NCBI RefSeq assembly: GCF_014268785.2
Contig: NZ_JABWRD020000002.1
Location: forward strand, 464,501 to 528,500
DNA from: Pseudomonas shirazensis
GTDB taxonomy: Bacteria; Pseudomonadota; Gammaproteobacteria; Pseudomonadales; Pseudomonadaceae
Reading direction: 5' to 3'
DNA: 64,000 nt
In this document: piece by piece, positions 8,460 to 18,419 of the stretch
How positions within the stretch are numbered: the stretch's first letter is position 1
How the letters are laid out: every line of letters starts with the position of its first letter
Notes under the pieces: model-generated
Databases searched by the model: none
Told to the model about the DNA's origin: nothing
What the model saw: only the letters and a program-made list of their open reading frames with translations
Made by a program: the position numbers and the translations under genes

Positions 8460-10063
8460 GCGCCAAACACCCGCATATGCAGTTTTCGATAACGCTCGTA
8501 GCGGCTGTCGCTGGCGGGGATGCCGGCCACGCTTTGCAGGCAGCTGCGACACTCCAGCATGTATTCGGGCGAAGGCGACTCGCCGGCGATACGCAACAGG
8601 GCCTGAGCCGTGTTCAGGGCGATACTGATGTTTTTTGGCTGTAGCGACAGCGCTCGGCGGAACATCCCCAAGGCCTCGTCGAGCTGGCCGGCCTGATAGC
8701 AGCGAACCCCTTGGCGGTTGAGATCGACCGCTTCGGTCACGGCGCCCAGCACCGTTGGGTCGTCGGTCATCTTGGCTACGCTCTGCATGACCTTGGGGTC
8801 ATCGCCGTAGGTTTCCACGCAGCCCTTGAGGATGCTGGTGCCGGCTGCCTCCTGGCCCAGTTGCTGGAGCTGCTTGGCCACGGTCAGGGCGGCGTCGACC
8901 GAGAAGAACTGGTCCATGTTGTCCAGCCGCTGCATGGCCTGCTCGGTCAACTTGGCGGCGGTTTCAGGGTCGCCGGCCTGTTGCAGGCTGGCCGCCTTCA
9001 TCAACCGGGCGCGCACTTGCAGGCCCTGGTCCTCGCCGTTCTCCTTGGCCACCTCGCTGAGCACGGTGTTGATCTCGACCCGGGTGCGTGCGTCGAGGCC
9101 AAAACCTGCGTTCTTGCTCATCAGCGCCTGAGCCAGGCCAAGGTTGGTTTCGGCGTCCTTGTAGCGCGAGCTCTGGCCCTGGCTGACAGCATGACGGAAG
9201 GCCTTGGACGCGCTTTCGAAATCGTCGTTGCCCATCGCCAGCTTACCCAGCGCGGCCTGCCGGCGTACTGCCAGTGGCGACAGGCGCACGGCCTCCTCGA
9301 GCATGTGCTGGGCACGCTTGTTATCGCCCTGGGCGACCAGCACATCGGCCATGCCGTCATACAGCCCTGGCATGATCGGGAAGGCTTTCAGCGCCTGCTC
9401 GTACACGCCCTTGGCCTGATCGTTCTGGCCGCGTTTGTGCAGCACGCTGCCGAGCATCGAGTAGACCCACGGCTGCGGTCTGCTGGCGAGGATCGACGAG
9501 AGAAACTTCTCCAGCTCTTCGAAGCGGCCGAGATCGCGCAGGGCATCGGCGCGGTAGCGCAGGCACAGCGGGGCAAAGCGCGGGTCCTGCTTGCACAGGG
9601 CAGCACAGGCGGCCATCACTTCGGCCGGGCGACCGCGATCAAGTGCCTGCAGAATCGGCTTGAGCAGGGTTTTACGCTGCAGCAGTTTTTCCAGGCGCTG
9701 GGCCAGACCGACACGGTTGAACGGCTTGGTCAGGTAGGCATCCGGCTCGTGCTCGAGGGTGCTGAGAACGATGGCCTGGCTGCTCTCGGCGGTGACCATG
9801 AGGAACCCGCACTCGTGGCTGATCAACTTGTCGAGGATCAGGTCCTCGAGTACCTGCTGACCGTTCTTCTTGCCATCGCCCAGGTGAAAGTCCTGCAGGA
9901 TGAAGTCATAGCGTTTCTGCGCGCACATGCGCAGCGCCTGTTCGCCGCTGTCAGCGGTGTCCACATCGCGCGCGCCCAGCTCGCGGAGCATGGAGCGGGC
10001 CGAGGTGCGAAAGTCGGTGAAGTCGTCGACGATCAGAAAGCTTTTTTGCCCGTACTGCAGCAT
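8456..10063 (-). CDS. Response regulator with TPR repeat output domain
   Basis: This is 535 residues from the ATG at 10061-10063, which has agg 8 bases upstream; a GTG two codons earlier is also possible. Residues 1-125 form a CheY-like receiver: acidic pair Asp13-Asp14, phospho-acceptor Asp58 in ILQDFHLG and the conserved LTKPF lysine. The rest is alpha-helical tetratricopeptide repeats (for example LYDGMADVLVAQGDNKRAQHML), a protein-binding output rather than DNA binding. It is coupled to the downstream kinase. Binding partners are unknown. Confidence 0.9.
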   Translation of the reverse strand: MLQYGQKSFLIVDDFTDFRTSARSMLRELGARDVDTADSGEQALRMCAQKRYDFILQDFHLGDGKKNGQQVLEDLILDKLISHECGFLMVTAESSQAIVLSTLEHEPDAYLTKPFNRVGLAQRLEKLLQRKTLLKPILQALDRGRPAEVMAACAALCKQDPRFAPLCLRYRADALRDLGRFEELEKFLSSILASRPQPWVYSMLGSVLHKRGQNDQAKGVYEQALKAFPIMPGLYDGMADVLVAQGDNKRAQHMLEEAVRLSPLAVRRQAALGKLAMGNDDFESASKAFRHAVSQGQSSRYKDAETNLGLAQALMSKNAGFGLDARTRVEINTVLSEVAKENGEDQGLQVRARLMKAASLQQAGDPETAAKLTEQAMQRLDNMDQFFSVDAALTVAKQLQQLGQEAAGTSILKGCVETYGDDPKVMQSVAKMTDDPTVLGAVTEAVDLNRQGVRCYQAGQLDEALGMFRRALSLQPKNISIALNTAQALLRIAGESPSPEYMLECRSCLQSVAGIPASDSRYERYRKLHMRVFGA

Positions 10064-10181
10064 CAACACGACCTGTCATGGCAGAAGATGGAAAATGACC
10101 CGAGGCGATGCGTGTCGCCGATCTGTTTATCGGCAGCAGGTAGAGAAAGCTGAGGGCGAATTCGCAGGCCGTGGGGCAGGC

Positions 10182-12899
10182 TCAGGGCAGCAGCCCTAGC
10201 GCCTTGGCCTTGGCTACCGCCTGGGTGCGGCGCTCCACGCCAAGCTTGCTGTTGATGTGGCTGGCGTGGGTCTTGACGGTGTGCAGCGAGATGAACAGGC
10301 GCTCGCTGATCTGCTGGTTCGAGCAGCCTTGGGCGATCAACTCAAGCACCGCCAGCTCCCGCCCGCTCAGGGCTTCGCCGGTGCCACTGGCAACCACCTG
10401 CGGCTGCGGCAGGCGCGCCAGCAGGTCGAGCTGGACGCTGCAGGCGGGGCGCGTCGACAGCTGCTCGCGCAGCCACAGCGGCTGTTCTTCCAGCAACCGT
10501 TGAAACGCTTGCAAGGCGCCACCCTGGGCGGCCAATAGCGCTTGCGGCAACAGGCTGGCAGCGGACTGCTCGCGGCCCTCGGTCAGATGTAGGGCAATCA
10601 GCTGGCATAAGGCGCTGGCCGCCAGCAACTGACCGCCACTGCCCTGGCCGCGCTCGACCAGCCTCTGCAGGCGCTCGACAGCCTGCGCCGAACGGCCCTG
10701 GACGCGCTCCAGCAGCGCCTGTTGCAGTTCGATGTGCAATGGCAGTAATGGGTGAAACTCCGGTGCTGCAGCGGGCTGCTCGCCGCCATAGGTCTGACCG
10801 AGCCGCAGCAGCCATGATTCGGCCAGATCGGTACGGCCTTGGGCCAGCCACAGCTCGCACTTCACCAGGGTGATCATCGCCAGGTAGAAGATTGGCGGTA
10901 CATCCCAGATATGCATCAAGCGCTCGGCTTCGGCCAGTTCGGCGAAGGCTTCGGCATACTGCCCTTCGCGGCCATCCAGCGAGGCAATCACGCAGTGCCC
11001 GATCAGCACGCTGATATCGCGACAGGCGCGGGCCTCACTGAGGCCCGCGCGCAAGCGCGCGCGGCCCTGGGCCGGTTGCAGGTGCGCCGCGAGCAAATGG
11101 CCCTCGTACAAGGTCAGCCTGGCGCGCACCGCGTACAGCCGCTGCGCTGACAGATCCTGCAGGCGCAACAAGCCCTGACGCACTTCATCCAGCGCCCGGC
11201 GGATTTCCCCACGGGCGTGCAGCACCCGCGCCCGATCGTAATGGGCGAGTGCCTCGAACAACGGGTTGCCGATCCGCTGGGCCAACTCCAGCGCTTCGCG
11301 GTTCCAGCCACGCGCGCGCCAGAAGTCGGCGTCGGCAATGGCCAGGTTGGACAGCGTCGACAGGCACACCAGACGTTGGCCGTAGCGTTTGTTGGGCAGG
11401 CTCTGCAGCGCTTCGCTGCAATAGCTCAAGGTGCGTTCACGATCGCCGCGGCCGCGAGCGATCACGCCACTGAGCGCCAGCCACTGCGCCAGCATCGAGC
11501 GCTGGGCGGTGGCCGAGGGCGCCGGTAAAAACCGGCTGAGGTGCGCCGCCAGTTCTTCGGCAGCATCCAATTGGCAGGCCAGGCCCAACGCCCAGCTGTA
11601 CAGCACGATCAGCCGCGGCGTGCTGATCAACAGGCTGTCGGGCAGGTCCATCTTCCAGCGCAGGAGCATGCCGACGTTCTGCTCGGCCAGCAGTTGCTCC
11701 TCGGACAGGCTCTGCACCAGGTCCGCCGCCACATCCAGATGGCCGGCGCGCAGGGCCTGCTCGACCGCTTCGTCAAGCAGGCCCTGGGCCTGAAACCAGC
11801 GGCAGGCGCGCAGGTGGAGATCAGCCAGCGGCGCGCTGTGCTGGCGGCTGCGCAGCAAATCAGAGAACAGATGATGGTAGCGATACCAATGGCCGTGTTC
11901 ATCCAGCGGCACCAGAAACACCTGATGCGCTTGCAGGTAGCGCAGGATGCCGGCGCTGTCCTGACGTGCGCGCAGGGCGTCGCACAGCTCGGCGCAGAAG
12001 CGCTCCTGGCAGGCGGTTTCGTACAAAAACGCCTGCACGTCGGCCGGCAGGATATCGATCACTTCTTCGAGCAGGTAGTCACGGATCAGCCCTTCGCCGC
12101 CATGCAATGCCTGCGGCAAGGCATGTTCGTCGCCCGACTCGCTGGCTGCCAGCTGCCAGAAGCGCAGCCCCGCTACCCAGCCATCGCTGCGCTGGATCAG
12201 GTTGTCCAGTGCCTGTCCGCGCAAGCCGGTGGGCTGTCGGCCGAGCACCGCCAGCGCTTCGTCGGCAGTAAGGCGCAGGTCCTGCTCGTTGAGTTCGCTG
12301 AGTTGGCGCGACAGGCGCAGACGGGCCAGGTGCCAATCGGGGCGCTGGCGGCTGGTAATCATCAGCACCAGGCCGTTTGGCAGGTGATTGAGGAAGAACT
12401 GCAAACACCGGTCGAGCACCGCCCCCTGCGCCAGATGGTAGTCGTCAAGCACCAGCAGGATCGGGCTATCGCTTTGCAGGTAAAGCGCCAGCTCGTCGAG
12501 CAGGCCGTCGAGCCACTCTTCGAAGGCGAACGGCTGATGACGCTGGCGCATCTTCAACAGGCCCATGGCCTGCCCGCCCAAGGCCGGGCAGTACTGCTGC
12601 AAACCTTCCAGCAGCCGCTCGAGGAAGCGCCCAGGGTCGGCATCCCTTTGGCTCAACCCCAGCCACAGGCTGCGCCAGTGATCAGGCAAGGACTCGCAGA
12701 ACTCAATCGCCAGTGAGCTTTTGCCGAAGCCGGCTGGCGCGTTGATCAGCAACAGCCTGCCAGACAGCCCCGCATGCAGACGCTGGCACAAGCGCCCACG
12801 GGGCACGTGGCCATCGGGCAACGGTGGCCGGAAAAAACGCCCGTCCAGCAGGCCAAGGGCCTGGCTGGTGTATCCATGCGTACGGGACAGATCAGTCAT
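10182..12899 (-). CDS. MalT-like LuxR family transcriptional regulator (STAND ATPase)
   Basis: This 905-residue protein has the length and order of MalT-type regulators: a Walker A motif at the N-terminus (NAPAGFGKSSLAIEF), Walker B-like ILLVLDDYHLA, a long TPR/helical sensor region, and a C-terminal LuxR helix-turn-helix (LSGRELAVLELIAQGCSNQQISERLF...HTVKTH). Such proteins activate genes when ATP and an inducer are bound. It reads in the same direction as the DUF1329/DUF1302 genes just upstream, which are its most likely targets. Confidence 0.92.
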   Translation of the reverse strand: MTDLSRTHGYTSQALGLLDGRFFRPPLPDGHVPRGRLCQRLHAGLSGRLLLINAPAGFGKSSLAIEFCESLPDHWRSLWLGLSQRDADPGRFLERLLEGLQQYCPALGGQAMGLLKMRQRHQPFAFEEWLDGLLDELALYLQSDSPILLVLDDYHLAQGAVLDRCLQFFLNHLPNGLVLMITSRQRPDWHLARLRLSRQLSELNEQDLRLTADEALAVLGRQPTGLRGQALDNLIQRSDGWVAGLRFWQLAASESGDEHALPQALHGGEGLIRDYLLEEVIDILPADVQAFLYETACQERFCAELCDALRARQDSAGILRYLQAHQVFLVPLDEHGHWYRYHHLFSDLLRSRQHSAPLADLHLRACRWFQAQGLLDEAVEQALRAGHLDVAADLVQSLSEEQLLAEQNVGMLLRWKMDLPDSLLISTPRLIVLYSWALGLACQLDAAEELAAHLSRFLPAPSATAQRSMLAQWLALSGVIARGRGDRERTLSYCSEALQSLPNKRYGQRLVCLSTLSNLAIADADFWRARGWNREALELAQRIGNPLFEALAHYDRARVLHARGEIRRALDEVRQGLLRLQDLSAQRLYAVRARLTLYEGHLLAAHLQPAQGRARLRAGLSEARACRDISVLIGHCVIASLDGREGQYAEAFAELAEAERLMHIWDVPPIFYLAMITLVKCELWLAQGRTDLAESWLLRLGQTYGGEQPAAAPEFHPLLPLHIELQQALLERVQGRSAQAVERLQRLVERGQGSGGQLLAASALCQLIALHLTEGREQSAASLLPQALLAAQGGALQAFQRLLEEQPLWLREQLSTRPACSVQLDLLARLPQPQVVASGTGEALSGRELAVLELIAQGCSNQQISERLFISLHTVKTHASHINSKLGVERRTQAVAKAKALGLLP

Positions 12900-13062
12900 G
12901 GCCGGCTCGTTATGAGGGAGACATCAGCACAGCAGGTTGTTGCGAGACTAGCGGGTATCGCAGCCTATTTGAAGATGATGGGTGTGTTTATCCGGTAAAA
13001 GACTACGACAAAAAGCGACAGAGCTGATTTACGGCAACCCATCAGTGCGCACCTGAAATCAA

Positions 13063-13086
13063 AACGCCCCGGCGGGCCGGGGCGTT
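13063..13086. terminator. GC-rich hairpin terminator after the DUF1329 gene
   Basis: Perfect arms aacgccccgg (13063-13072) and ccggggcgtt (13077-13086) enclose a cggg loop, 33 bases beyond the DUF1329 stop. On the minus strand the hairpin is followed by ttgatttc, a moderate U-run, so it should end the DUF1302-DUF1329 transcript. Confidence 0.75.
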
Positions 13087-13118
13087 CTGGGAGTCACGCG
13101 GAGTTTTAGCTGCGTCGA

Positions 13119-14483
13119 TTAACGAATACCGTCCTGGCGCAACGCTGCTGGCTGGAAGTCGGCCTTGCTGGCGGTGAAGCCAAAGTCATAGGCACGTTTT
13201 TCTTCGTTTTTCAGACCCAGGGCCAGGTAGCGACCCGACTGCAGGTCATAGATCGTCTCGAGGGTGTACCACGGTACCTGGTTGTTGTAATAGTCCTGAG
13301 CATGCGCTTCGGACACGCGCCACAACTGGTTGCGACCGTCGTATTGGTCGATCACCGAGGCTTGCCAGGTATCCTCATCGATATAGAAGTCGCGCTTGGC
13401 ATAGATATGCCGCTGGCCCGGCTTCAAGGTCGCGACCACATGCCAGACCCGGCGCAGCTCATAGCGGCTAAGGTCCTGGTTGATGTGGCCGGGCTTGACG
13501 ATGTCGGCGTATTTCAGGCTTGGCGAATCGAGCTTGTAGGTGTTGGAGGCGATGTACATCTCCTTCTTGCCTTCAAGCTTCCAGTCGTAGCGATCTGGCG
13601 CGCCGTTGAACATGTCGAGGTTATCGGAGGTACGCAGCCCGTCCGCCGCAGTACCCGGACCATCGTAGGACACCTGCGGTGCCTGGCGCACGCGGCGTTG
13701 GCCGGCGTTGTAGACCCAGGCCTTGCGCGGCTCCTTGACTTGGTCAAGGGTCTCGTGCACCAGCAGTACGGTGCCCGCCAGGCGCGAAGGCGCGGTGACC
13801 TTCTGTTTGAAGTAGAACAGCACGTTGCCCGGGTTGGCTGGGTCGTAATCTTTCAGCTTGTCGCGGAACACAAACTGGTCCGAGAACGATACCGGGCTGT
13901 AGGAGCCGTTGGGTTGCGGCGTGACCTGGGTAACCAGGCGCGTCACGCTGCCACCGCGATAGCGGGTGATATGGTTCCAGATCACCTCCACGCCGCTCTT
14001 GGGAATCGGGAACGGGATAGCCGTCTCGAAGTTCTCCAGGCCGTTGCCGCCCGCCACCAGATTGGTCTTGGTGGCGTTGCGCTTGATCGCGGCAAACACT
14101 TCATCCGGCACGGTCGAGCCGCGATGGGTCGGGTAGACCGGAATCTTGTAGGTCTGCGGGTAGCGCTTGAACATCGCGTACTGGCCAGGCGAAAGCTTGT
14201 CCTTGTACTGCTCGACGTTCTGCGCGGTGATGGTGAATTTGGGCTTCTCGCTGCCATACGGGTCAGACAGGAACCCCTTGGCATCGACGCTGCCAGCCGT
14301 TTTCGACAGCGGTTGCCAGGCCGTGATGGAACCGTCGGCGTTACCGGCTTTTTCCGCACCCATCGGCGTCAGGGTGCTGCCGAGTTTGGCCGCCTCGTCA
14401 GCGGAAACCGCAGCCATTACGCTGGTTGCCAGCAGGGACATGCCCAGTACACCGGCCTTCAGCAGACTTCTGGTCTTGTTCAT
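13119..14483 (-). CDS. DUF1329 family exported protein (LolA-like fold family)
   Basis: This is 454 residues from the ATG at 14481-14483, beginning MNKTRSLLKAGVLGMSLLAT with a cleavable signal peptide ending near VMAA. The DUF1329 body is recognisable (ADEAAKLGSTLTPMGAEKAG, then NHITRYRGGSVTR). The family is periplasmic and resembles lipoprotein carriers of the LolA/LolB type. It always travels with a DUF1302 gene, here 26 bases upstream, and probably moves or processes a hydrophobic substrate across the envelope. This is inference from family and context. Confidence 0.9.
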   Translation of the reverse strand: MNKTRSLLKAGVLGMSLLATSVMAAVSADEAAKLGSTLTPMGAEKAGNADGSITAWQPLSKTAGSVDAKGFLSDPYGSEKPKFTITAQNVEQYKDKLSPGQYAMFKRYPQTYKIPVYPTHRGSTVPDEVFAAIKRNATKTNLVAGGNGLENFETAIPFPIPKSGVEVIWNHITRYRGGSVTRLVTQVTPQPNGSYSPVSFSDQFVFRDKLKDYDPANPGNVLFYFKQKVTAPSRLAGTVLLVHETLDQVKEPRKAWVYNAGQRRVRQAPQVSYDGPGTAADGLRTSDNLDMFNGAPDRYDWKLEGKKEMYIASNTYKLDSPSLKYADIVKPGHINQDLSRYELRRVWHVVATLKPGQRHIYAKRDFYIDEDTWQASVIDQYDGRNQLWRVSEAHAQDYYNNQVPWYTLETIYDLQSGRYLALGLKNEEKRAYDFGFTASKADFQPAALRQDGIR

Positions 14484-14509
14484 TGGTTGGTCGTCCTGGA
14501 TCAATGGGC

Positions 14510-16405
14510 TTAGAAGTTCACGCCGAAGCTGAGCGCAACGAAGTCGCGGTCATCCACGGTGGTGTACTTGCCGTCAAAGAAGTTGGTGTACGACAGGCTC
14601 GCTGTGTAGGTGTTCTGGTATTCGGCATCGAGGCCCAGGCTTACGGCCTTGCGCCCTTCTTCGAAGTTGGCGCCCGGGCCAGGAGAATAGCCGGACACGT
14701 CGTGCGACCAGGCCACGCTTGGCTTGAGGTTGACTCCAGCGAAGACATCGTTGTAGTCCCAGATCACGCGGCCCCGGTAGCCCCACGAAGTACTGGTGGT
14801 ATAGCCATCGTTTTCGCACTTGCGGCTGAGGTTGGCGGTGGATGCGCCCGCCCCGGCGCCACCGATTGTGCTGTTATTGAGTGCCACACAGGTATCCGCG
14901 CCACCGGTCGCTGGCAGCGGCCCCGGGCCATAGACCGGGTCACGGCCATAGCGGATTTCGCGGGCGTTCTCCAGGCCGCCAACGTGAGTCACGCCGACTT
15001 CGCCGACCACAGTCATGCGGCTCGCGCCCATCACTTGATCGAAGAAGTGCGTCAGAGTGGTCTGGAACTGGGTGATTTCCTTGCGGCGGTAGCCGTGCAA
15101 GTCCTGGCCAGGGGTGCCATTGAGCAACGATGCGTTGGCCAACGCGCCGCCGATCGGACGTACGCCGGAGAACAAGATATCGGTAGTGTTGAGCTGCACA
15201 GGCGCGTTTGGCCGATAGCTGACTTCACCGCTCCAGGCGGTACCGGTTGGCAGCGTGGTGGAGAAGCTCAAACCGTACAGGCGGATGTCTTCCGGGTACT
15301 CGACGAAGTATTTCGAGTTGCCCGCAACGATCAGCGGCGCCAGACCCTGCAGCGGTGGCGGCAAACCGGCGAGGCCAGCGAACACCGATGGATCGGCACC
15401 GGTGGCACTGAAGATCGGCGCACGGCTGTGATAATTCATGAAGTAGGCGCCGAACTCGGTGTCCAGCGGCTCGAACATGTAGCGCAGCGCGACCCCGAAC
15501 TGGCCACTGTCACGGGCATCGCGGTCAGCACTGCGCCGCACAAGCACGCCTTCGTCGTTGTAGTTCACCCCGCTCCCGGCCAGGATGCCCTGCGCTATAG
15601 GTGGCAGCCCGCTCAAAGTTCGCCCACTGCTGAGCACCCGCAGATTGTCGGTACAGCCGTCGGCAATAATGTCCGGCTGAGAGAAGAAGGTGCCGCAGTT
15701 ATCGACAACCGTCTGGTCCCATTCCAGCTGGTAGAAGGCCTCGGCCGAGAGGTTGTCGGTCAGGCTCTGCGAGATATAGAACATGTTGACCGGGATCAGG
15801 CCTTCTTTGATCTCGGCGCCAGGACGGCGGAAGGCAGCCACGTCAATCGGGTTGATCGAGTTGATGCCACCGCCAATGAAGGTGCTTTCACCCCAGCTGA
15901 CTACCTGCTTGCCGAAACGCACCGAACCGGGTTGGTCGGCAATCGAGTAGTTGTGATAGACAAACGCATCGAGCAGCTCGGCCCCAGAGGACTTGGCGCC
16001 TTCCTTGCGGTTGGAATCGCTGATGTCCTTGAACTCGCGGTGTTCATCCTTGAGCTCGAAGTCATACCAGTACTTGCCCCGGACGAAGATGCCGGTGTCG
16101 CCGTACTTCAGTTCGAGGTCATGGATGCCCTTGAAGATTTTCGAGAAGGTCTCACCGCGCTTGAAGTTCAGGTGGCCATCGTCGGAGGTCTGCGAAAGCC
16201 CTTTGCCGCCATTGTTGACGCCGATCAGGTTTTTGTTCGGGCTGGCTGTCGACCAACTGGCGCCGACCGACAGCGACGAATCGAACTGGCCTTCGATTTC
16301 ACCGATGTTGAAACTGACAGCGAATGCAGGGCTTGCGAGCGTAGAAGCGAGGCTGACGGCAAAGGGCAGTCTTGCCCGACGCCAGAACGGGTGTGCAGAT
16401 TTCAT
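14510..16405 (-). CDS. DUF1302 family outer-membrane protein
   Basis: This is 631 residues from the ATG at 16403-16405. It has an N-terminal signal peptide (RLPFAVSLASTLASPAFA) followed by FNIGEIEGQFDSSLSVGASW and many alternating beta-strand stretches, ending in the aromatic FVALSFGVNF that marks outer-membrane barrels. DUF1302 proteins are thought to be porin-like partners of DUF1329. I recall transposon fitness work in P. putida linking the pair to growth on fatty acid esters, but I cannot verify that here. Confidence 0.9.
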   Translation of the reverse strand: MKSAHPFWRRARLPFAVSLASTLASPAFAVSFNIGEIEGQFDSSLSVGASWSTASPNKNLIGVNNGGKGLSQTSDDGHLNFKRGETFSKIFKGIHDLELKYGDTGIFVRGKYWYDFELKDEHREFKDISDSNRKEGAKSSGAELLDAFVYHNYSIADQPGSVRFGKQVVSWGESTFIGGGINSINPIDVAAFRRPGAEIKEGLIPVNMFYISQSLTDNLSAEAFYQLEWDQTVVDNCGTFFSQPDIIADGCTDNLRVLSSGRTLSGLPPIAQGILAGSGVNYNDEGVLVRRSADRDARDSGQFGVALRYMFEPLDTEFGAYFMNYHSRAPIFSATGADPSVFAGLAGLPPPLQGLAPLIVAGNSKYFVEYPEDIRLYGLSFSTTLPTGTAWSGEVSYRPNAPVQLNTTDILFSGVRPIGGALANASLLNGTPGQDLHGYRRKEITQFQTTLTHFFDQVMGASRMTVVGEVGVTHVGGLENAREIRYGRDPVYGPGPLPATGGADTCVALNNSTIGGAGAGASTANLSRKCENDGYTTSTSWGYRGRVIWDYNDVFAGVNLKPSVAWSHDVSGYSPGPGANFEEGRKAVSLGLDAEYQNTYTASLSYTNFFDGKYTTVDDRDFVALSFGVNF

Positions 16406-16736
16406 CGACGCTACTCCATGTTCTTTTTTGTTATGGCAGTGAGTCCTTGCAGAAACGGTCCGGCTGACCGGTAGGCAGGCTTGCACCTGCGACGCTGCGA
16501 GTTGCACGCAGCGCTCCCCCTCCGTTTCTGAAAACCCCTGGCCCCGACTATAGCCAGCAGGCTCGGACGCTAGATCCCTCTAAAGTGTGATTTGCGTTCC
16601 GTGCCCGTCGCTCGCCCCGATCTGGTCCGGTGTGCGAGCTGACAGTGCTCTAGCATGGCGCAATTTTCCCATTTGACAAGGCGCCATCCTCTCTGCAATG
16701 CGGGTCGCGCCTAATTCGCCGATGACCCGCTGCGCT
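16406..16736. other. 331-base intergenic region without a gene
   Basis: No reading frame here has coding character. It must hold the promoter for the minus-strand DUF1302-DUF1329 operon and the 3' end of the acyl-CoA ligase transcript is not involved, as that gene also reads leftward and stops at 16737. A short inverted segment (cgcagc/gctgcg around 16491-16512) is visible. I see no convincing -35/-10 pair or riboswitch. Confidence 0.5.
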
Positions 16737-18419
16737 TCACAGGGTCGACAGGAACGCGCTGTTGCTGGCCTGCCATTCGACGATGTCGAGGCGGATGCGC
16801 TTCTTGTCCAGCTTGCCGACGCTGGTCTTGGGAATTTCCGTAACAACGGCAATCTGGCTGGGAATCGCCCACTTGTTGATATGACCTTGCTCGACGAACG
16901 GTTTGAGATGTTCTTTGAGCGCACGGGCTTCAAGGCTCTGCCCGTCGCGAACAACCAGCAGGGCAAACGGACGCTCGCCCCACTGTGGATCGGCGACACC
17001 GACCACTGCCACTTCACGCACCGCCGGATGGCGGCTGATCAAGTCTTCAAGGTCGAGCGAGGAAATCCATTCACCGCCGGTCTTGATCACATCCTTGATG
17101 CGGTCGCGGATGTCGATATAGCCCATGCCGTCTAGGGTGGCGACGTCTCCGGTATGCAGCCAGCCGCCAGCCCACAGCTCGGTGCTTTTTTCCGGCTCCT
17201 TGAAATACCCCATCGACAGCCACGGCGCCCGCAGCACCAGTTCGCCCTGGGTCTCACCATCGGCCGGGAGAAAATTGCCATCGCAGTCGACAATCGCGGT
17301 TTCCACCAGCGGCACCGGTACCCCGGCCTTGATCCGATAGCTGACCCGCTCGTCATCGCCGCCGGCCTGCAGCTCTTCGTTGATGTGCGCAGCGGAGATC
17401 AGCGGGCAGGTTTCGGACATGCCGTAGGCTGCAGTGAGCTGAATACCACGGGCCAGCGCGTCTTGATACAGCGCACGATTGAGCGCACTGCCGCCAATGA
17501 TGATCTTCCAGCCGCCGAAGTCCTGGCCCTGGGACGCCGGGCAATTGAGCAGCATCTGCAGGATGGTCGGTACGCAGTGGGAGAAGGTGACCTTCTCTTC
17601 ACGCCAGAGCTTGACCAGCATGTCCGGCTCGTATCGGCCAGGGTAGACCTGCTTCATGCCCATCAGCGTGGCTGCGTACGGGATACCCCAGGCGTGAACG
17701 TGGAACATCGGCGTGATCGGCATGTACACGTCATCGCTGCCGAGCAGGCGCACGCTGTCGATGCTGCCCAGTACCGAAGTTTCCGCCAGGGTATGCAGCA
17801 CCAGTTGCCGATGGGTGAAGTACACGCCCTTAGGGTTGCCGGTGGTGCCGGTGGTGTAAAACATGGTCGCCACCGAGTTTTCGTCGAAATCAGGGAAGAC
17901 GTACTGCGGGCTGGCGGCGGCCAGCAGTTGTTCGTACTCGCCGACCAGGTTCGGCAGTTCGGCGCGCTTGTCCGGGCCGTCGGTCAGCAGCAGGGTCTTT
18001 TCAACCGTGGTCAGCTGCCCGGCGATGCCTTGGTACAGGCCGATGAAATCGCTGTTGACCAACACCAGTCGGTCCTCGGCGTGGTTCATGGTGTAGAGGA
18101 TCTGCTCGGGTGACAGGCGCACATTGATGGTGTGCACCACCGCGCCGATCATTGGTATGGCAAACATGCATTCCAGGTAACGATGGCTGTCCCAGTCCAT
18201 CACGGCGACGGTATCGCCCGGCTTGACCCCGGCCTCGCTAAGCACATTGGCCAAGCGCGCAATGCGCTCGACCAGTTGTGGATAGGTCAGGCGCAACTGG
18301 TCACGGTAGACGATCTCGCGGGTGCGCTCGTAGCGGCTGCCAGACAACAGCAGGCGCTTGATCAGCAGCGGGAATTGGTAAGCACCTTCAGCGGGTTGGA
18401 TGATGCGCGTCTGCAGCAT
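16737..18419 (-). CDS. AMP-dependent fatty acid--CoA ligase (acyl-CoA synthetase)
   Basis: This 560-residue protein is of ANL-superfamily length. The AMP-binding signature MFYTTGTTGNPKGVYFTHRQ is intact, as are AYGMSETCPL, the WLHTGDVATLDGMGYIDIRDRIKDVIKTGGEWIS hinge region, and the catalytic lysine motif KTSVGKLDKKRIR near the C-terminus. It activates a carboxylic acid, probably medium or long chain, to its CoA thioester in the cytoplasm. Its position behind the DUF1302/DUF1329 pair suggests that the imported lipid is degraded through it. Confidence 0.93.
   Translation of the reverse strand: MLQTRIIQPAEGAYQFPLLIKRLLLSGSRYERTREIVYRDQLRLTYPQLVERIARLANVLSEAGVKPGDTVAVMDWDSHRYLECMFAIPMIGAVVHTINVRLSPEQILYTMNHAEDRLVLVNSDFIGLYQGIAGQLTTVEKTLLLTDGPDKRAELPNLVGEYEQLLAAASPQYVFPDFDENSVATMFYTTGTTGNPKGVYFTHRQLVLHTLAETSVLGSIDSVRLLGSDDVYMPITPMFHVHAWGIPYAATLMGMKQVYPGRYEPDMLVKLWREEKVTFSHCVPTILQMLLNCPASQGQDFGGWKIIIGGSALNRALYQDALARGIQLTAAYGMSETCPLISAAHINEELQAGGDDERVSYRIKAGVPVPLVETAIVDCDGNFLPADGETQGELVLRAPWLSMGYFKEPEKSTELWAGGWLHTGDVATLDGMGYIDIRDRIKDVIKTGGEWISSLDLEDLISRHPAVREVAVVGVADPQWGERPFALLVVRDGQSLEARALKEHLKPFVEQGHINKWAIPSQIAVVTEIPKTSVGKLDKKRIRLDIVEWQASNSAFLSTL

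Noticed and set aside
8711..10153. 480-codon plus-strand frame over the response regulator
   Set aside because: It is the antisense of the TPR protein, which has clear motifs; the opposite frame has none.
16406..16736. Possible sigma54 promoter upstream of the DUF1302 gene
   Set aside because: I found no GG-N10-GC pair with the surrounding consensus on the minus strand.
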